Positions 53,255-63,814 are shown, counted from the first letter of the stretch. The stretch is DNA of 64,000 nt from CAVPNY01 sp963706905 (GCA_963706905.1 CAVPNY010000016.1:120988-184987), one strand, 5' to 3'. Notes: generated from the sequence alone by a model not told the origin. A program made the numbers and translations.

Positions 53255-53326
53255 TTAACGCCAAGACGCTAAGACGCCAGGTAAAATACACTTAGATTTC
53301 TTTGCGTCCTTGCGCCTTTGCGTTAA
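53255..53326. repeat. 'TTAACGC...GCGTTAA' repeat upstream of glnS
   Basis: The left end is TTAACGCCAAGACGCTAAGA and the right end CCTTGCGCCTTTGCGTTAA, forming inverted arms with ~9-bp sub-repeats. It lies between the tRNA-Gln promoter and glnS and is a complete copy of the family at 23570 and 24925. Confidence 0.75.
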
Positions 53327-53356
53327 ATCTTAATTATTAATGAAAGAACCCTCACC

Positions 53357-55072
<1,716 letters not shown>

Positions 55073-55174
55073 GAAGTAAGAAGTAAGAAGTATTCAGTTT
55101 TCAGGACTTGACACAGGAATATTTTGCCAGTGATTAGAAACCAGGGATAGATCGCTGTTTAACCCGGCAAGACC

Positions 55175-55858
55175 ATGAATGAAATCCAAGAATTTCAGCA
55201 GTCAAGCCGGGTAACCCGTTCCAATTACGACCGGCTCAGCCGGTGGTATGACCTGCTGGCCGCCCGCAGTGAGCGCAGGGCAAAAGAAGCTGGCCTGGAA
55301 ATCCTTGCAATTCAAGAGGGGGATACCATCCTGGAGATCGGCTCAGGCACCGGTCAGGCGCTTCTGGCCCTGGCGCGCAGCGTCGGCAGCTCAGGTAAGG
55401 TCGTCGGAATTGACCTCTCGAAAGGTATGATCTCTCAGGCCGCGGCGAAGATCAGCCGGACGGCCCTTTCCCAAAGAGCAGCCCTGGTGCGCGGCGATGC
55501 ATTCTATCTCCCTTTCCAGGCAAACTTCTGCGATGCAGTTTTTATGAGCTTCACATTGGAGCTTTTCCCCCCGGATGGCATCCTCACCGTATTATCCGAG
55601 TGCCAGCGCGTGCTTCGCAATGGCGGCTCGCTGTGCGTGGTGGCTATGGCCGAGAGAGCCAACCCTGGCCTTCCGGTCAGGATGTACACATGGGCGCAGC
55701 GTACATTCCCTGCTGTGATCGATTGCCGGCCGATTGATGTCCAGGGAGTCATCTCCCAGGCCGGTTTTCAGATCCGGGAGGCGGTAGACATGGAGATGTG
55801 GGGGCTGCCAATCGGGATTGTATTGGCCGCCAGCCAAAACACTCCCACTTCTCCCTAG
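55175..55858 (+). CDS. UbiE-like class I methyltransferase
   Basis: The SAM-binding motifs are ILEIGSGTGQALLALA (motif I, about residues 52-67), VVGIDLSKGMI (motif II) and DAVFMSFTLELFP (post-II). The N-terminus 'YDRLSRWYDLLAARSERR' is also typical of the UbiE/menaquinone-type family, so a quinone or small lipid substrate is possible. The final residues NTPTSP and the TAG stop are read from a half copy of the nested palindromic element, so the original C-terminus may have been replaced. Confidence 0.85.
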   Translation: MNEIQEFQQSSRVTRSNYDRLSRWYDLLAARSERRAKEAGLEILAIQEGDTILEIGSGTGQALLALARSVGSSGKVVGIDLSKGMISQAAAKISRTALSQRAALVRGDAFYLPFQANFCDAVFMSFTLELFPPDGILTVLSECQRVLRNGGSLCVVAMAERANPGLPVRMYTWAQRTFPAVIDCRPIDVQGVISQAGFQIREAVDMEMWGLPIGIVLAASQNTPTSP

Positions 55859-55874
55859 AACTGGGTAACTTCTA
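55834..55874. repeat. Half copy of the nested palindromic element (inverted)
   Basis: CCAAAACACTCCCACTTCTC... ending TAACTTCTA is the reverse complement of the left half of copy 3 (48894) with only a few mismatches. It overlaps the methyltransferase stop codon. Confidence 0.8.
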
Positions 55875-55889
55875 TATTTGTTATACTCT

Positions 55890-56819
55890 TTAATCCGCCC
55901 GGCGCTCGCGGGGGATTTTCAGCTTGGCGTCAATGAACTGCTTGTGATCCAGTTTCTGCACGATGGCGATGGCGCGGATTTCTTCAATCTCATCATACGA
56001 AACGCGCCCGTCTCCGTCGGCGACGGCAAAGAGCACATCTATGAAGCGCACGCGCTCGTCCTCATTCGTGACCTCGAAAAACTCCCGGGACAGGCGGTAG
56101 TAGTCCAGGCCTTTGCTGATCTCCGATGCGGCCACCTCCGCCACCAGAGCCGCCTGGGCCTCGGGCAGTTGCATGTAGCGGCGCAAGGCGGCGATCATGG
56201 TATTGACCTCGCCCTCCTTGACCTCCTGGTCCACATAAGCCACGCGCGCCATCAACCCGCCGGCCAGGCTCAGCCGGCGCAGCTCGGTTTCCGGAATGTC
56301 CATCTGGTTGCCGTCCAGCTCGAGCCGCCGGCTGACCGAGTAGAAGATTTTATTCTTCACAAAATCATCCAGGTAGCGCTCCCGATTGGGGGCGTTTTCG
56401 ACGGCTTGCGAGCGGCGGTTGACGGACCTCCCCAGCAGCCGGCCTAATTTCCGCTGGCCGCCGGTGCTGGTCCCCTGGATAGCGGCTTCGATCTCCTCGA
56501 CCGTGGCGCGCTCTCCATCCGATATCTCCCCATCCGCCTGCACCAACCCCTCGATGGCTTGCATCACCAGCGCCTTATCTTCGGGCGTCTGCAGATTGGA
56601 CTGCAGGTCAGCCACCAGCCGGGCGCGCTCGGCCTCGCCAACCGGCGTTTCGATATAGATATCCAGCTCGGCCCAATCGCTGGCGGTCATATTCGGCAAT
56701 TGGAAGAGCAAATCTTTCAGGCTGTTGATCTCCTGGTAGGCGACCGAGCCATCCGCCCAGGCTTCGGCGATCATCACTTTGGCCAGGGCTTTAATTACAT
56801 TCGATCCAGACACGTACAC
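55890..56819 (-). CDS. TerB-like tellurite-resistance-fold protein
   Basis: The 309-residue all-helical protein contains at least three TerB-like repeats, each with the acidic helix-turn pattern: 'AEAWADGSVAYQEINSLKDLL', 'VQADGEISDGERATVEEI' and 'FAVADGDGRVSYDEIEEI'. TerB domains bind metal ions and membrane-associated protein complexes; the actual role is unknown. It has no signal peptide. A decayed copy of one segment is at 56993. Confidence 0.8.
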   Translation of the reverse strand: MYVSGSNVIKALAKVMIAEAWADGSVAYQEINSLKDLLFQLPNMTASDWAELDIYIETPVGEAERARLVADLQSNLQTPEDKALVMQAIEGLVQADGEISDGERATVEEIEAAIQGTSTGGQRKLGRLLGRSVNRRSQAVENAPNRERYLDDFVKNKIFYSVSRRLELDGNQMDIPETELRRLSLAGGLMARVAYVDQEVKEGEVNTMIAALRRYMQLPEAQAALVAEVAASEISKGLDYYRLSREFFEVTNEDERVRFIDVLFAVADGDGRVSYDEIEEIRAIAIVQKLDHKQFIDAKLKIPRERRAD

Positions 56820-56992
56820 CTCCGTGTGTTTGAGCTTTCCTCCCTGAAGAGGGAAAATGGAATTTTAACACGGAGTCGGGAATCGGGGATAAGTAGGAAG
56901 TGAGAAGTAAGCGGGAATGCCGATCACAGGCACTCGCCGTAATCACACAGGCCGTTATCATTGCCATCTGTATAGCGGCGGCAGTGCCCCGG

Positions 56993-57247
56993 CTAGGAGC
57001 GGTAGTAGTCCATGCCCTTGCTGATCTCAGAGGCGGCTACCTCCGCCACCAGGGCTGCCTGGGCCTCGGTTAGCTGCATGGAGCGGCGCAAGGCGGCAAT
57101 CATGATGTTGACCTCGTCCTCCTTGATCTCCTGGTCCACGTACGCCACGCGCGCCAGATAGCCGCCCGTCAACTTGGCAGGTGTTGCATGATCACCTTCA
57201 TCCATCTCATATTTCTCTACCGCTGGTGAATGGGTGAGATCAACCAC
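56993..57247 (-). pseudogene. Fragment of a TerB-like gene
   Basis: About 55 residues (LARVAYVDQEIKEDEVNIMI to KGMDYYRS) are nearly identical to residues in the middle of the 55890 protein, but the sequence stops after DYYRS and has unrelated sequence before it. It is a partial duplication or the remains of a second paralogue. The 520-bp stretch 56820-57338 otherwise shows only a short AAGTGAGAAGTAAG-type repeat at about 56887 and no other gene. Confidence 0.75.
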
Positions 57248-57338
57248 CTTTTATTATGATTATTGTCACTTGATTTTGGATTCCCAATCGACTATATATC
57301 TAGAAATTATCCCTTTACTGATACAGGAGTATTCAAAA

Positions 57339-58583
57339 ATGATCCAATGGCTCATCTCTTCGATCCTGGCGGTATTGTGCGGCATTTTCTTTCTGGCTTT
57401 TCTGGTAGCATCCCCTTTACACATGAGCATTTACCTGGCTCTGTTGGTGGCGGCGCTTTTTTGCTGGGGGCTGTTTGCCAGACAGTCCTTCCACGGTAAG
57501 GATGGGCTGATGGCGATTGTGCTGCTGGCTCTTCTGTTCGTGACCGGTTACCTGGTCTCAACCTGGTCCTACCTGGCCCGCTCTGAGCCGGGTGAACTCC
57601 CTGAGATAACGCGCTTGCCCAGCGACCCAGGTAATGGGCACACCGCGATTCTGTATTATACCCACGGCGAGCCACCCGCCTACAGCCAATGGCCCTGGAT
57701 TGAGACCTTCCACGAGCTCGATTCAGATAAAGCCTCTTTCATCCCCTGGCCGTTCCGTCCATTTTTTCTCTCAACTGTGCGCCAGTTCTACCTGGAATCC
57801 GGCGGAAGCGCGCACAACGCAGTCCATAAGATCATGCTGCACAGCCTTATACAAGCCATGCCGGACGCATTGAGCCAGGGTGTGCACTTTTACCAAGCCT
57901 TTTTGGACAGCCCGCCGCGCCCAGATGAAGCGACGATCCAGGCGATCAACGAGGGCGCCAGTAAACTCATCGTCGTGCCAGTTTTTCTAACCAACTCCAG
58001 CCACACCATCGCAGGGCGGGAACAGGTCGAATTGGTTGAAGTTGAAAAATACGGTGTGGAAGTATGTTATGCCAAACCCTTGTGGGATACCAAAGCCCTG
58101 CAGCAGATGTTCGTAGCCCGCGCTGATGCCCATCTTAATGGCGTAGAGAAATCTAAGGTTGGCATTCTGCTCATCGGGCATGGTCAGCCGCAGGATTGGG
58201 ATGCAATTTACCCGACCCAAACCGAACAGGAAGACCTGTTTCGCCAGCAGGTGCGTCAACGCCTGATCCAGGCAGGTTATAAGCCCGAGAATATTGTATT
58301 GGCCTGGATGGAATTCAAGCAGCCAGGTGTGGTCGAAGGTGTGCAGGAATTGTTGGAAAACGACATTGAGCTGATCCAGTATTTTTCAGCTTCAATCAGT
58401 GCTAACGCCATCCATAGTGACATCCAGGTGCCGAAAGAGGTTGCCCATGCCAATGTTCCGGCGCATATAAAATTGGTCAACATGGGCGCATGGGGCAATT
58501 CGCCTTATGTGATCGATGCCATTAGCCAGCGTATTCTGGAGTGTGACCCCTCCTTGGCAGAGAAAACAGCCTTTTCGCGATAG
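57339..58583 (+). CDS. Membrane-anchored ferrochelatase/CbiX-superfamily-like protein
   Basis: The start at 57339 is fixed by AGGAG 9 nt upstream; the longer frame begins inside the TerB fragment. Three hydrophobic segments occupy the first ~80 residues, followed by a ~330-residue soluble part. That part resembles class II chelatases: 'AILYYTHGEPPAYSQWPW', 'GASKLIVVPVFLTNSSHTIAG' and 'VGILLIGHGQPQDW', with His residues at chelatase positions. Ferrochelatases or sirohydrochlorin chelatases are usually cytosolic, so the membrane domain is unusual. The metal or tetrapyrrole substrate cannot be assigned. Confidence 0.7.
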   Translation: MIQWLISSILAVLCGIFFLAFLVASPLHMSIYLALLVAALFCWGLFARQSFHGKDGLMAIVLLALLFVTGYLVSTWSYLARSEPGELPEITRLPSDPGNGHTAILYYTHGEPPAYSQWPWIETFHELDSDKASFIPWPFRPFFLSTVRQFYLESGGSAHNAVHKIMLHSLIQAMPDALSQGVHFYQAFLDSPPRPDEATIQAINEGASKLIVVPVFLTNSSHTIAGREQVELVEVEKYGVEVCYAKPLWDTKALQQMFVARADAHLNGVEKSKVGILLIGHGQPQDWDAIYPTQTEQEDLFRQQVRQRLIQAGYKPENIVLAWMEFKQPGVVEGVQELLENDIELIQYFSASISANAIHSDIQVPKEVAHANVPAHIKLVNMGAWGNSPYVIDAISQRILECDPSLAEKTAFSR

Positions 58584-58625
58584 GCCTCATCTTCAGTTTT
58601 CAGTAAGGCGGGGAGAGGCGTGCGG

Positions 58626-58708
58626 GAGTCTTATTTTTGAGACAAAGAGTCTCACTTTTGAGAAAAAGGTTCTCATTATTAAGAAAGCTGGGTCTTAATA
58701 ATGAGACA
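58626..58708. repeat. Array of four 21-bp-period semi-palindromes
   Basis: Related units begin at 58626 (GAGTCTTATTTTTGAGAC), 58647 (GAGTCTCACTTTTGAGAA), 58668 (GGTTCTCATTATTAAGAA) and about 58691 (GGTCTTAATAATGAGACA). Units 3 and 4 pair perfectly over 14 bp. The 420-bp gap 58584-59003 holds this array, the repeat pair below, a terminator and the C-rich 3' flank of the 59004 gene. Confidence 0.7.
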
Positions 58709-58712
58709 TTTT

Positions 58713-58790
58713 CCTGATTCCTGGAAAGCAATTCCGGAAATTTGAAATCGATTCAATTCCTGGAATGCGATTCCGGAAATTTGGAAAGGA
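58713..58790. repeat. Direct repeat with TTCC-GGAA half-sites
   Basis: ATTCCTGGAAAGCAATTCCG and ATTCCTGGAATGCGATTCCG are about 41 bp apart, each continuing GAAATTTG(G)AAA. Each contains the palindromes TTCCTGGAA and TTCCGGAA. Confidence 0.65.
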
Positions 58791-58802
58791 TTCCAGATTT
58801 CA

Positions 58803-58841
58803 GAAAAAAAGATTGTGTGTGTGCCTCACACACACAATCTT
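58803..58841 (-). terminator. Strong terminator of the 59004 gene
   Basis: AAGATTGTGTGTGTG and CACACACACAATCTT form a 15-bp perfect stem with a CCT loop. On the minus strand the stem is followed by a run of T (AAAAAAA on the plus strand). Confidence 0.88.
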
Positions 58842-59003
58842 CTCTCTATCTTTTCTGGAGCTGGCGCTGGGATCTGAATCTTAAATCTGAATCTCTCGCG
58901 TCTTTTGTGACCGGCTGCGCGACATTTCCGCGACCGGCAGCGCGACAGAGCCACCGCCGCTTCGCGACGATCTGTCGCGCCGACCTGGGAGCGGAGTCCT
59001 TCA

Positions 59004-59360
59004 TCAGCCATAATCATCGACCGGCGAGTTTTGGCGCTTGCGATACAGGCGCGAGCGCTCGGCGCTGGTGACGGCTGCCTGGCGTCTGGCGAAGTTGACG
59101 ATTACCCAACTTACATTGTCTACCATCTCTACAACGCCAAGCTTCTCCAGCGTAGAGAGAACAACAAAGATGTCGTCTCGATCGGTGTGCAGGTCCCAGG
59201 CGATCTCGTCCACCGGCGGCAGGAGCCCGTCCATGGCGTAGTCGCCGGCGACCAGGAAGAGCTCAATGGTCCGCCGCCAGGTGTGGTCATCGAGCATGGC
59301 CATTTTTGAGTTGGTGAGCAGCTCATGATAGAGCTTGATCCAGTAAAAGGTTTTGTGCAA
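59004..59360 (-). CDS. Phage-replisome-organiser/DnaD-like N-terminal domain protein
   Basis: The protein (118 aa) has the pattern of phage replisome organiser N-terminal domains: FYWIKLYHELLTNSKMAML, 'WRRTIELFLVAGDY', 'DGLLPPVDEIAWDL', then 'SWVIVNFARRQAAVTSAERS'. I set the start at a TTG (59360) because GGAGGTGA, a full anti-SD match, is 4 nt upstream; longer frames (to 59528) have no such signal. It is preceded by a promoter with a LexA-type box. No other phage gene is near, so it is an orphan or domesticated replication gene. Confidence 0.8.
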   Translation of the reverse strand: MHKTFYWIKLYHELLTNSKMAMLDDHTWRRTIELFLVAGDYAMDGLLPPVDEIAWDLHTDRDDIFVVLSTLEKLGVVEMVDNVSWVIVNFARRQAAVTSAERSRLYRKRQNSPVDDYG

Positions 59361-59424
59361 CGGGTCACCTCCGGGATGAAAGGGGAGGCAGACTTCTGTA
59401 GCAGCTTCGGAAATCTGCCGGGGT

Positions 59425-59482
59425 AAATAGAACATAAGTTCTATTTTATCGGGGAGTATACGGCAAGTTGCGGAAAATGCAA
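59425..59482 (-). promoter_or_regulatory. Promoter with LexA/SOS-type box
   Basis: On the minus strand TTGCAT (59477-59482) and TATACT (59455-59460) are 16 bp apart. Directly downstream, AAATAGAAC-ATAA-GTTCTATTT (59425-59446) is a perfect 9-bp inverted repeat with core GAAC-N4-GTTC, the Gram-positive-type LexA motif. Confidence 0.75.
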
Positions 59483-59548
59483 GGGCTGGAATGCAAAATC
59501 CCCCCAAATTCACCCCCGGGTACTCCAATGGGGGAGATTATCTTAATC

Positions 59549-59586
59549 AGTGGTTTGTTGGCGGTAGCACCGCCCAACAAACCACT
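59549..59586. repeat. Hairpin between convergent-facing transcripts
   Basis: AGTGGTTTGTTGGCGG and CCGCC-C-AACAAACCACT form a 16-bp stem with one bulge and a 5-nt loop. It lies upstream of the phage-like gene's promoter and downstream of the FtsX gene. No T-run follows, so it is more repeat than terminator. Confidence 0.6.
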
Positions 59587-59611
59587 ATTCTATAACAGCT
59601 TAGCGCTGCGC

Positions 59612-62600
59612 TTACTCGTAGCGCAACGCTTCGGCTGGCAAAACCTGCGAGGCTTGCCTGGCAGGCCACCAGGTGGTCAGCAGGGTCATGGCGTAGGCCA
59701 GCCCGGATACCAGGATGATCTCCCTCCAGGGAACCTGGAAGGTCAGCCCGGGTATGTCGGCGACCATATCCGTGACCATCTGATAGGCCGGGATCAAGGC
59801 CAGGCCGACTCCCAGGCCGATGCCTAACAGGGAGACGAAGGAGGACTCGATCAGGAAGATCCAGCTCACCATCTCGCGCTGGAAGCCCAGGGCGCGCAGC
59901 ATGCCGATCTGCTGGCGGCGCTCCACCACGGCGCGCGTGCTGATCACGCCCAAAGCGGCCACGCCGACCACCAATCCGACCGTCAGAAAGCCCAGCATGA
60001 GCTGCTGGAAGACGAGCTGGGTCGCCATAGCTTCGCGCAGCTCCTGGATCAGATCAACGCTTTCCAGGCCGTTCTTGAGAAAGGCGCTCTCCAGCGCGGC
60101 GCTGGTCGCGGCTGGATCGACGCCGTCGGCCAGGCGAATATAGTAGGTGGGATCGGGCAGCGCGATGTTCAGCCCCTTCTCCAGCGTGTCCTGGGAGGTG
60201 ATCAGGCCGTAACCGGTGATGGCGGACTGCTCGAGGACGCCGATGATGGTCAGATCGAAGACTGCTTCGCTGTTCGGATCGCGCACTTCTACCTGGATCG
60301 GCTGCATGGTCTCGTCCTCCAGGTAGACGCCCTGCAGGCGGAACTCGGGCCCGCCGATCACGTAGCTGGTGGTCGAGCGGGAGGGTACCGCCAGCCGGTC
60401 AATGACGGCGTAGCCGGGTTTGGTGCGCACCGCCTCCCAGATCTCGGCTGCCGTGGCGTAGCCCTGCGCCTTGACGCCGATGTCATAGTCGACGCTCTCC
60501 AGGTAAGCGGCGTCGGCGGCCTGGACGGGATAACCAGCCCAGCGCTCGGCTGCTCCCTGCCTGGCCTCCACCGGCAGGGTGAGCAGGGAGGCGATCACGG
60601 CGTAGTCCTGCCGGTGCAGGCTGCGCTGTCTGGCAATGGCGCGGGGGAGGTCATCCACCGGGTTATTGGCGCTGGCGTACACGCGCAGATCAAAGCCGCC
60701 GGTGAATTGTTCGGTGTCACTCAGGACGACATCGTTTACCTTGAAGAGGGTCGCCATGAAAATCACGCTGAACATGACCACGGCAAAAATGGCGATGGTC
60801 ATGCCGGTGCGGAAGCGGCTGGAGAGCGGGTAGGCGATGGCCATGCGCAGCACCGGCGCGAAGCGCGGCGAGCGGCCCAGGATGAGCAGGATCAGGCGCA
60901 GGATCAGGTCGGTGTTGTACATGACCACCAGCACGGCTCCGGAGACGATCAGGATGCCCGAGATGAAGAGCATCTCCGCGCCGCCGCTCATATCTGGCAC
61001 TCCCAGTCTTTCTTCCAGGTACTTGGTGGGCAGCGCCCAAAAAGCCGTCAGCAACAGGCCCAACAGCGTGTAGGTGATGCGGTCCAGGAGATTGTCCGGG
61101 TTCCAGTCCCGGCCGCGGGCCAGCCGCCGGAACAGCGGTCTCAATAAACCCCGCAGGGTCAGCATGCCGCCGATGATCACGAAGGAGACGCCCGTGCCGT
61201 AAGCGGCGCCGTTGGCGGACTGGATGCCAATCGAGATCAGAAACAGCCCCAGCAGCAGCGTGAACGGACCGCTGGCAAAGCCCAGCCACACCAGCCGCAG
61301 CAGGCTGACCGGCAGGCCGATCAGGCAGGAGCGCAGGGCGCGGAAGATACGCAGCCGGAAGAGCGCCCGGAAGGCATCGGCCACGAGGCGGAACGGCGCC
61401 AGCAGGCGGTCGCGCAGGTAGGTAGACGGCCGGGGCGGCTCCGGCAGGTCGCGGATGGCGGAGACGATGTTCAGATGGCTGACTTTGTTGGCGGAGAAGA
61501 GCACGGTGGCGAAAGTCACCAGCATGCCGAGCGAGTAAGACACCACCAGGCTGGTCAGGCTGACGCTGGGGCTGATGGTGAGACCCACCCCGGCGAAGGC
61601 CTGACCCAGGGTCAAGGCGATGATCAGCCCGACTGCCACGCCCAGGGCCACGCCCACCGCGGCCGCGGCCAGGTCATAAGCCGTCCCCTCAAAGACGAAC
61701 ATCTCCACCAGGTGGCCGCGCTGGGCGCCAACCGCGCGCGCCATGCCCATCTCCGACTTGCGCTCTGAAGCCAGCATGACAAAGATCAGGAAGATCAGCA
61801 CCAGCCCAGCGGTGATGCCGAACAGGCCGGAGGCGACGAAGATGGTGGTGAAGGCGCTGCCAGCCAGCTCAGCCGAGTCCAGGGTATCGCGCTTGAGGTC
61901 TTCCACCGCCAGCTCGGACAGGTCGCCGAAGTATCCGGAGAGGCGGTCGCGCAGCGGCTCGCTGCCCCAAGCGGTGTCTACCAGGATGAATTGCACGCGC
62001 TCGGCCAGGCTCTCGTCGGCCAGCAGGCTGCGCGTGGATGGGGACAGGTCCCCGGCTTCCAGGCCGGTGGCCAGAGCCAGCAGATCGGCCTGGGTGTTGC
62101 CCTCCTCGCCTTCGGCGGCGGTGCGCAGCGCCTGGGCTATGGCGGGATCGCGCCTCAGAAAGGCATACAGCTTGGCGGCGATCTTGGGGTCGGTCAACAG
62201 GCCGCGCAGGTGCGCGGTGACTGCCTGGCTGTGGGCAGTGCCGCCCAGCGCATCGCCCTGGTTGGAGACAACGATCTGGTTGATCTCCCCGTGCTGGTTA
62301 AACAGCCGCTGGGCCTGGTTAAGGCTGACGAGCAGGCGCGGGTCCTGGCCCTGGGCGGCGATGGCGCGCACGGTGAGCTTCTTGGGGTGTGAGCCGACGT
62401 ATAACTCCAGGGTGTCGCCGGGGGCAGCGCTCAGGGCCTCGCCTGCTGCGGCGTTGAGGTAGACCTCGTCCGGCCTCAGGGCTTCCAGCGAGAGCGGCTG
62501 GCCGGCGGAGTCGGTCACCTCCTCCTGGGGCATCACCCAGATATCCTGCGGGCGCAGTCCCATGATGCCGATGCTGCGCAGGCTGCGGCGGTGGGTGAGG

Positions 62601-63019
62601 TTCACCACCGGGGCGGACTCACCGATGGCCGGCACCAGGTGGTCCACCAGCGGGTAGCCAGCCAGCTGCTGCTCCAGCGAATCGTAGCGCGCCATTTTGA
62701 AGTACGGCAGATCTGCGCTGCCTGAGCTGACCTGGATCACCTCGTCGATCTCCCCCATGCCCTCGATCGCCACCGAGCGGATGGAGTGGGAGAGGGTGTC
62801 GCCGGTGACAAAGGCGGCGGTGATGATCAGCGTCGCCAGCATCAAGCCGACCACGATCAGGATAGACTGCGCCCGGCGGCGCGGGATGGGACGCAGCCCC
62901 AATTTCAAGAACACCGGGCGGCGCCAGGCGAGCAGCGCCAGGCTGATGATCACCAGGATCAGGACGGCGCTCAGCACGCCGGCTAAGGTTGCCATTTCGA
63001 GGCCGAAGAGTTTTTGCAT
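59612..63019 (-). CDS. Large FtsX/MacB-type ABC permease
   Basis: The 1135-residue protein has an N-terminal helix pair (about residues 10-70), a large extracytoplasmic domain (~70-400), a first FtsX domain of three helices ('FGITAGLVLIFLIFVMLASERKSEMGMARAVGAQRGHL'), further membrane helices near 560-680, a second external domain and a terminal FtsX domain ('VGVAALGVISTRAVVERRQQIGMLRALGFQREM'). Two FtsX repeats in one chain mean it can form the transporter as a monomer or dimer. It is coupled to the ATPase at 63038 (18 bp) and is probably a lipoprotein- or peptide-extrusion type system. Confidence 0.92.
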   Translation of the reverse strand: MQKLFGLEMATLAGVLSAVLILVIISLALLAWRRPVFLKLGLRPIPRRRAQSILIVVGLMLATLIITAAFVTGDTLSHSIRSVAIEGMGEIDEVIQVSSGSADLPYFKMARYDSLEQQLAGYPLVDHLVPAIGESAPVVNLTHRRSLRSIGIMGLRPQDIWVMPQEEVTDSAGQPLSLEALRPDEVYLNAAAGEALSAAPGDTLELYVGSHPKKLTVRAIAAQGQDPRLLVSLNQAQRLFNQHGEINQIVVSNQGDALGGTAHSQAVTAHLRGLLTDPKIAAKLYAFLRRDPAIAQALRTAAEGEEGNTQADLLALATGLEAGDLSPSTRSLLADESLAERVQFILVDTAWGSEPLRDRLSGYFGDLSELAVEDLKRDTLDSAELAGSAFTTIFVASGLFGITAGLVLIFLIFVMLASERKSEMGMARAVGAQRGHLVEMFVFEGTAYDLAAAAVGVALGVAVGLIIALTLGQAFAGVGLTISPSVSLTSLVVSYSLGMLVTFATVLFSANKVSHLNIVSAIRDLPEPPRPSTYLRDRLLAPFRLVADAFRALFRLRIFRALRSCLIGLPVSLLRLVWLGFASGPFTLLLGLFLISIGIQSANGAAYGTGVSFVIIGGMLTLRGLLRPLFRRLARGRDWNPDNLLDRITYTLLGLLLTAFWALPTKYLEERLGVPDMSGGAEMLFISGILIVSGAVLVVMYNTDLILRLILLILGRSPRFAPVLRMAIAYPLSSRFRTGMTIAIFAVVMFSVIFMATLFKVNDVVLSDTEQFTGGFDLRVYASANNPVDDLPRAIARQRSLHRQDYAVIASLLTLPVEARQGAAERWAGYPVQAADAAYLESVDYDIGVKAQGYATAAEIWEAVRTKPGYAVIDRLAVPSRSTTSYVIGGPEFRLQGVYLEDETMQPIQVEVRDPNSEAVFDLTIIGVLEQSAITGYGLITSQDTLEKGLNIALPDPTYYIRLADGVDPAATSAALESAFLKNGLESVDLIQELREAMATQLVFQQLMLGFLTVGLVVGVAALGVISTRAVVERRQQIGMLRALGFQREMVSWIFLIESSFVSLLGIGLGVGLALIPAYQMVTDMVADIPGLTFQVPWREIILVSGLAYAMTLLTTWWPARQASQVLPAEALRYE

Positions 63020-63037
63020 GGCTGTTGTCGCTTTAGC

Positions 63038-63814
63038 TCAAGCTGCCGCGCTGTCGCTGGGCTTAGGGGCAGGCCCGGGCTGCTCAGCCACCACCAGGCC
63101 ATCGCGCATGCGCACGATGCGCCCGCAGCGGGCGCCGACGCCCCGGTCGTGCGTCACCAGGATAAAGGTCAGACCCTGCTTCAGGTTCAAATCCACCAGC
63201 ACGTCCATGATCTCGCTGGCGGTCTCCGAGTCGAGGTCCCCGGTCGGCTCGTCGGCCCACACCAGCGCCGGCTGGTTGACCAGGGCACGCGCGATCGTGG
63301 TGCGCTGGCGCTCCCCGCCGGAGAGCTCCGCCGGGCGGTGGTAGGCGCGCGGCGCCAGCCCGACCTGCGCCAGCAACTCCAGCGCCCGTTTGCGCGCCTC
63401 CCTCAGCCGCACGCCCGAGACCAGCAGCGGCAGCTCAACATTCTCCACCGCGCTGAGCACCGGCAGCAGGTTGTAGAACTGGAACACAAATCCCATGCGC
63501 CGGGCGCGGTAGGCCGTGCGCTGGTGATCCGACATCTCGGAGAGGGAGACGCCTTCGATGGCGATGTGGCCCTCGTCGGGGGTGTCCAGGCCCGAGAGGC
63601 AGTTGAGCAGGGTGGTCTTGCCGCAGCCGGAGGGGCCCATCACGGCCACCATCTCGCCGCGCTGGACGCTCAGATCCACCCCGCGCAGCGCCGGCACGCT
63701 CACCTGGCCGGTGTGGTAAGCCTTCTGCACCCCCGAGGCTTGAATAATCAGGTCATCGTCCGGATTGGTTTGCGGGGCGGTTTGTTCCGCGGCTGGGAGG
63801 CTGCTGGGGTCCAT
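63038..63814 (-). CDS. MacB/LolD-type ABC ATPase
   Basis: Walker A is GPSGCGKTTLLNCL, the Q-loop is FVFQFYNLLPVL, the signature is LSGGERQRTTIARAL and Walker B is VWADEPTGDLDSET, with the switch His in VTHDRG. A short N-terminal Pro/Gln-rich tail precedes the domain. The ATG at 63814 (AGGAG 9 nt upstream) is more likely than a start at 63946, which has no binding site. It is the energy subunit for the large permease downstream. Nothing else is seen in 63815-64000 apart from the possible longer start. Confidence 0.92.
   Translation of the reverse strand: MDPSSLPAAEQTAPQTNPDDDLIIQASGVQKAYHTGQVSVPALRGVDLSVQRGEMVAVMGPSGCGKTTLLNCLSGLDTPDEGHIAIEGVSLSEMSDHQRTAYRARRMGFVFQFYNLLPVLSAVENVELPLLVSGVRLREARKRALELLAQVGLAPRAYHRPAELSGGERQRTTIARALVNQPALVWADEPTGDLDSETASEIMDVLVDLNLKQGLTFILVTHDRGVGARCGRIVRMRDGLVVAEQPGPAPKPSDSAAA

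Noticed and set aside
58626..58790. CRISPR array
   Set aside because: Units are imperfect, self-complementary and contiguous, with no unique spacers and no cas genes.
59004..59528. Prophage at 59 kb
   Set aside because: Only one phage-type gene is present; no integrase, capsid, terminase or attachment site is visible.
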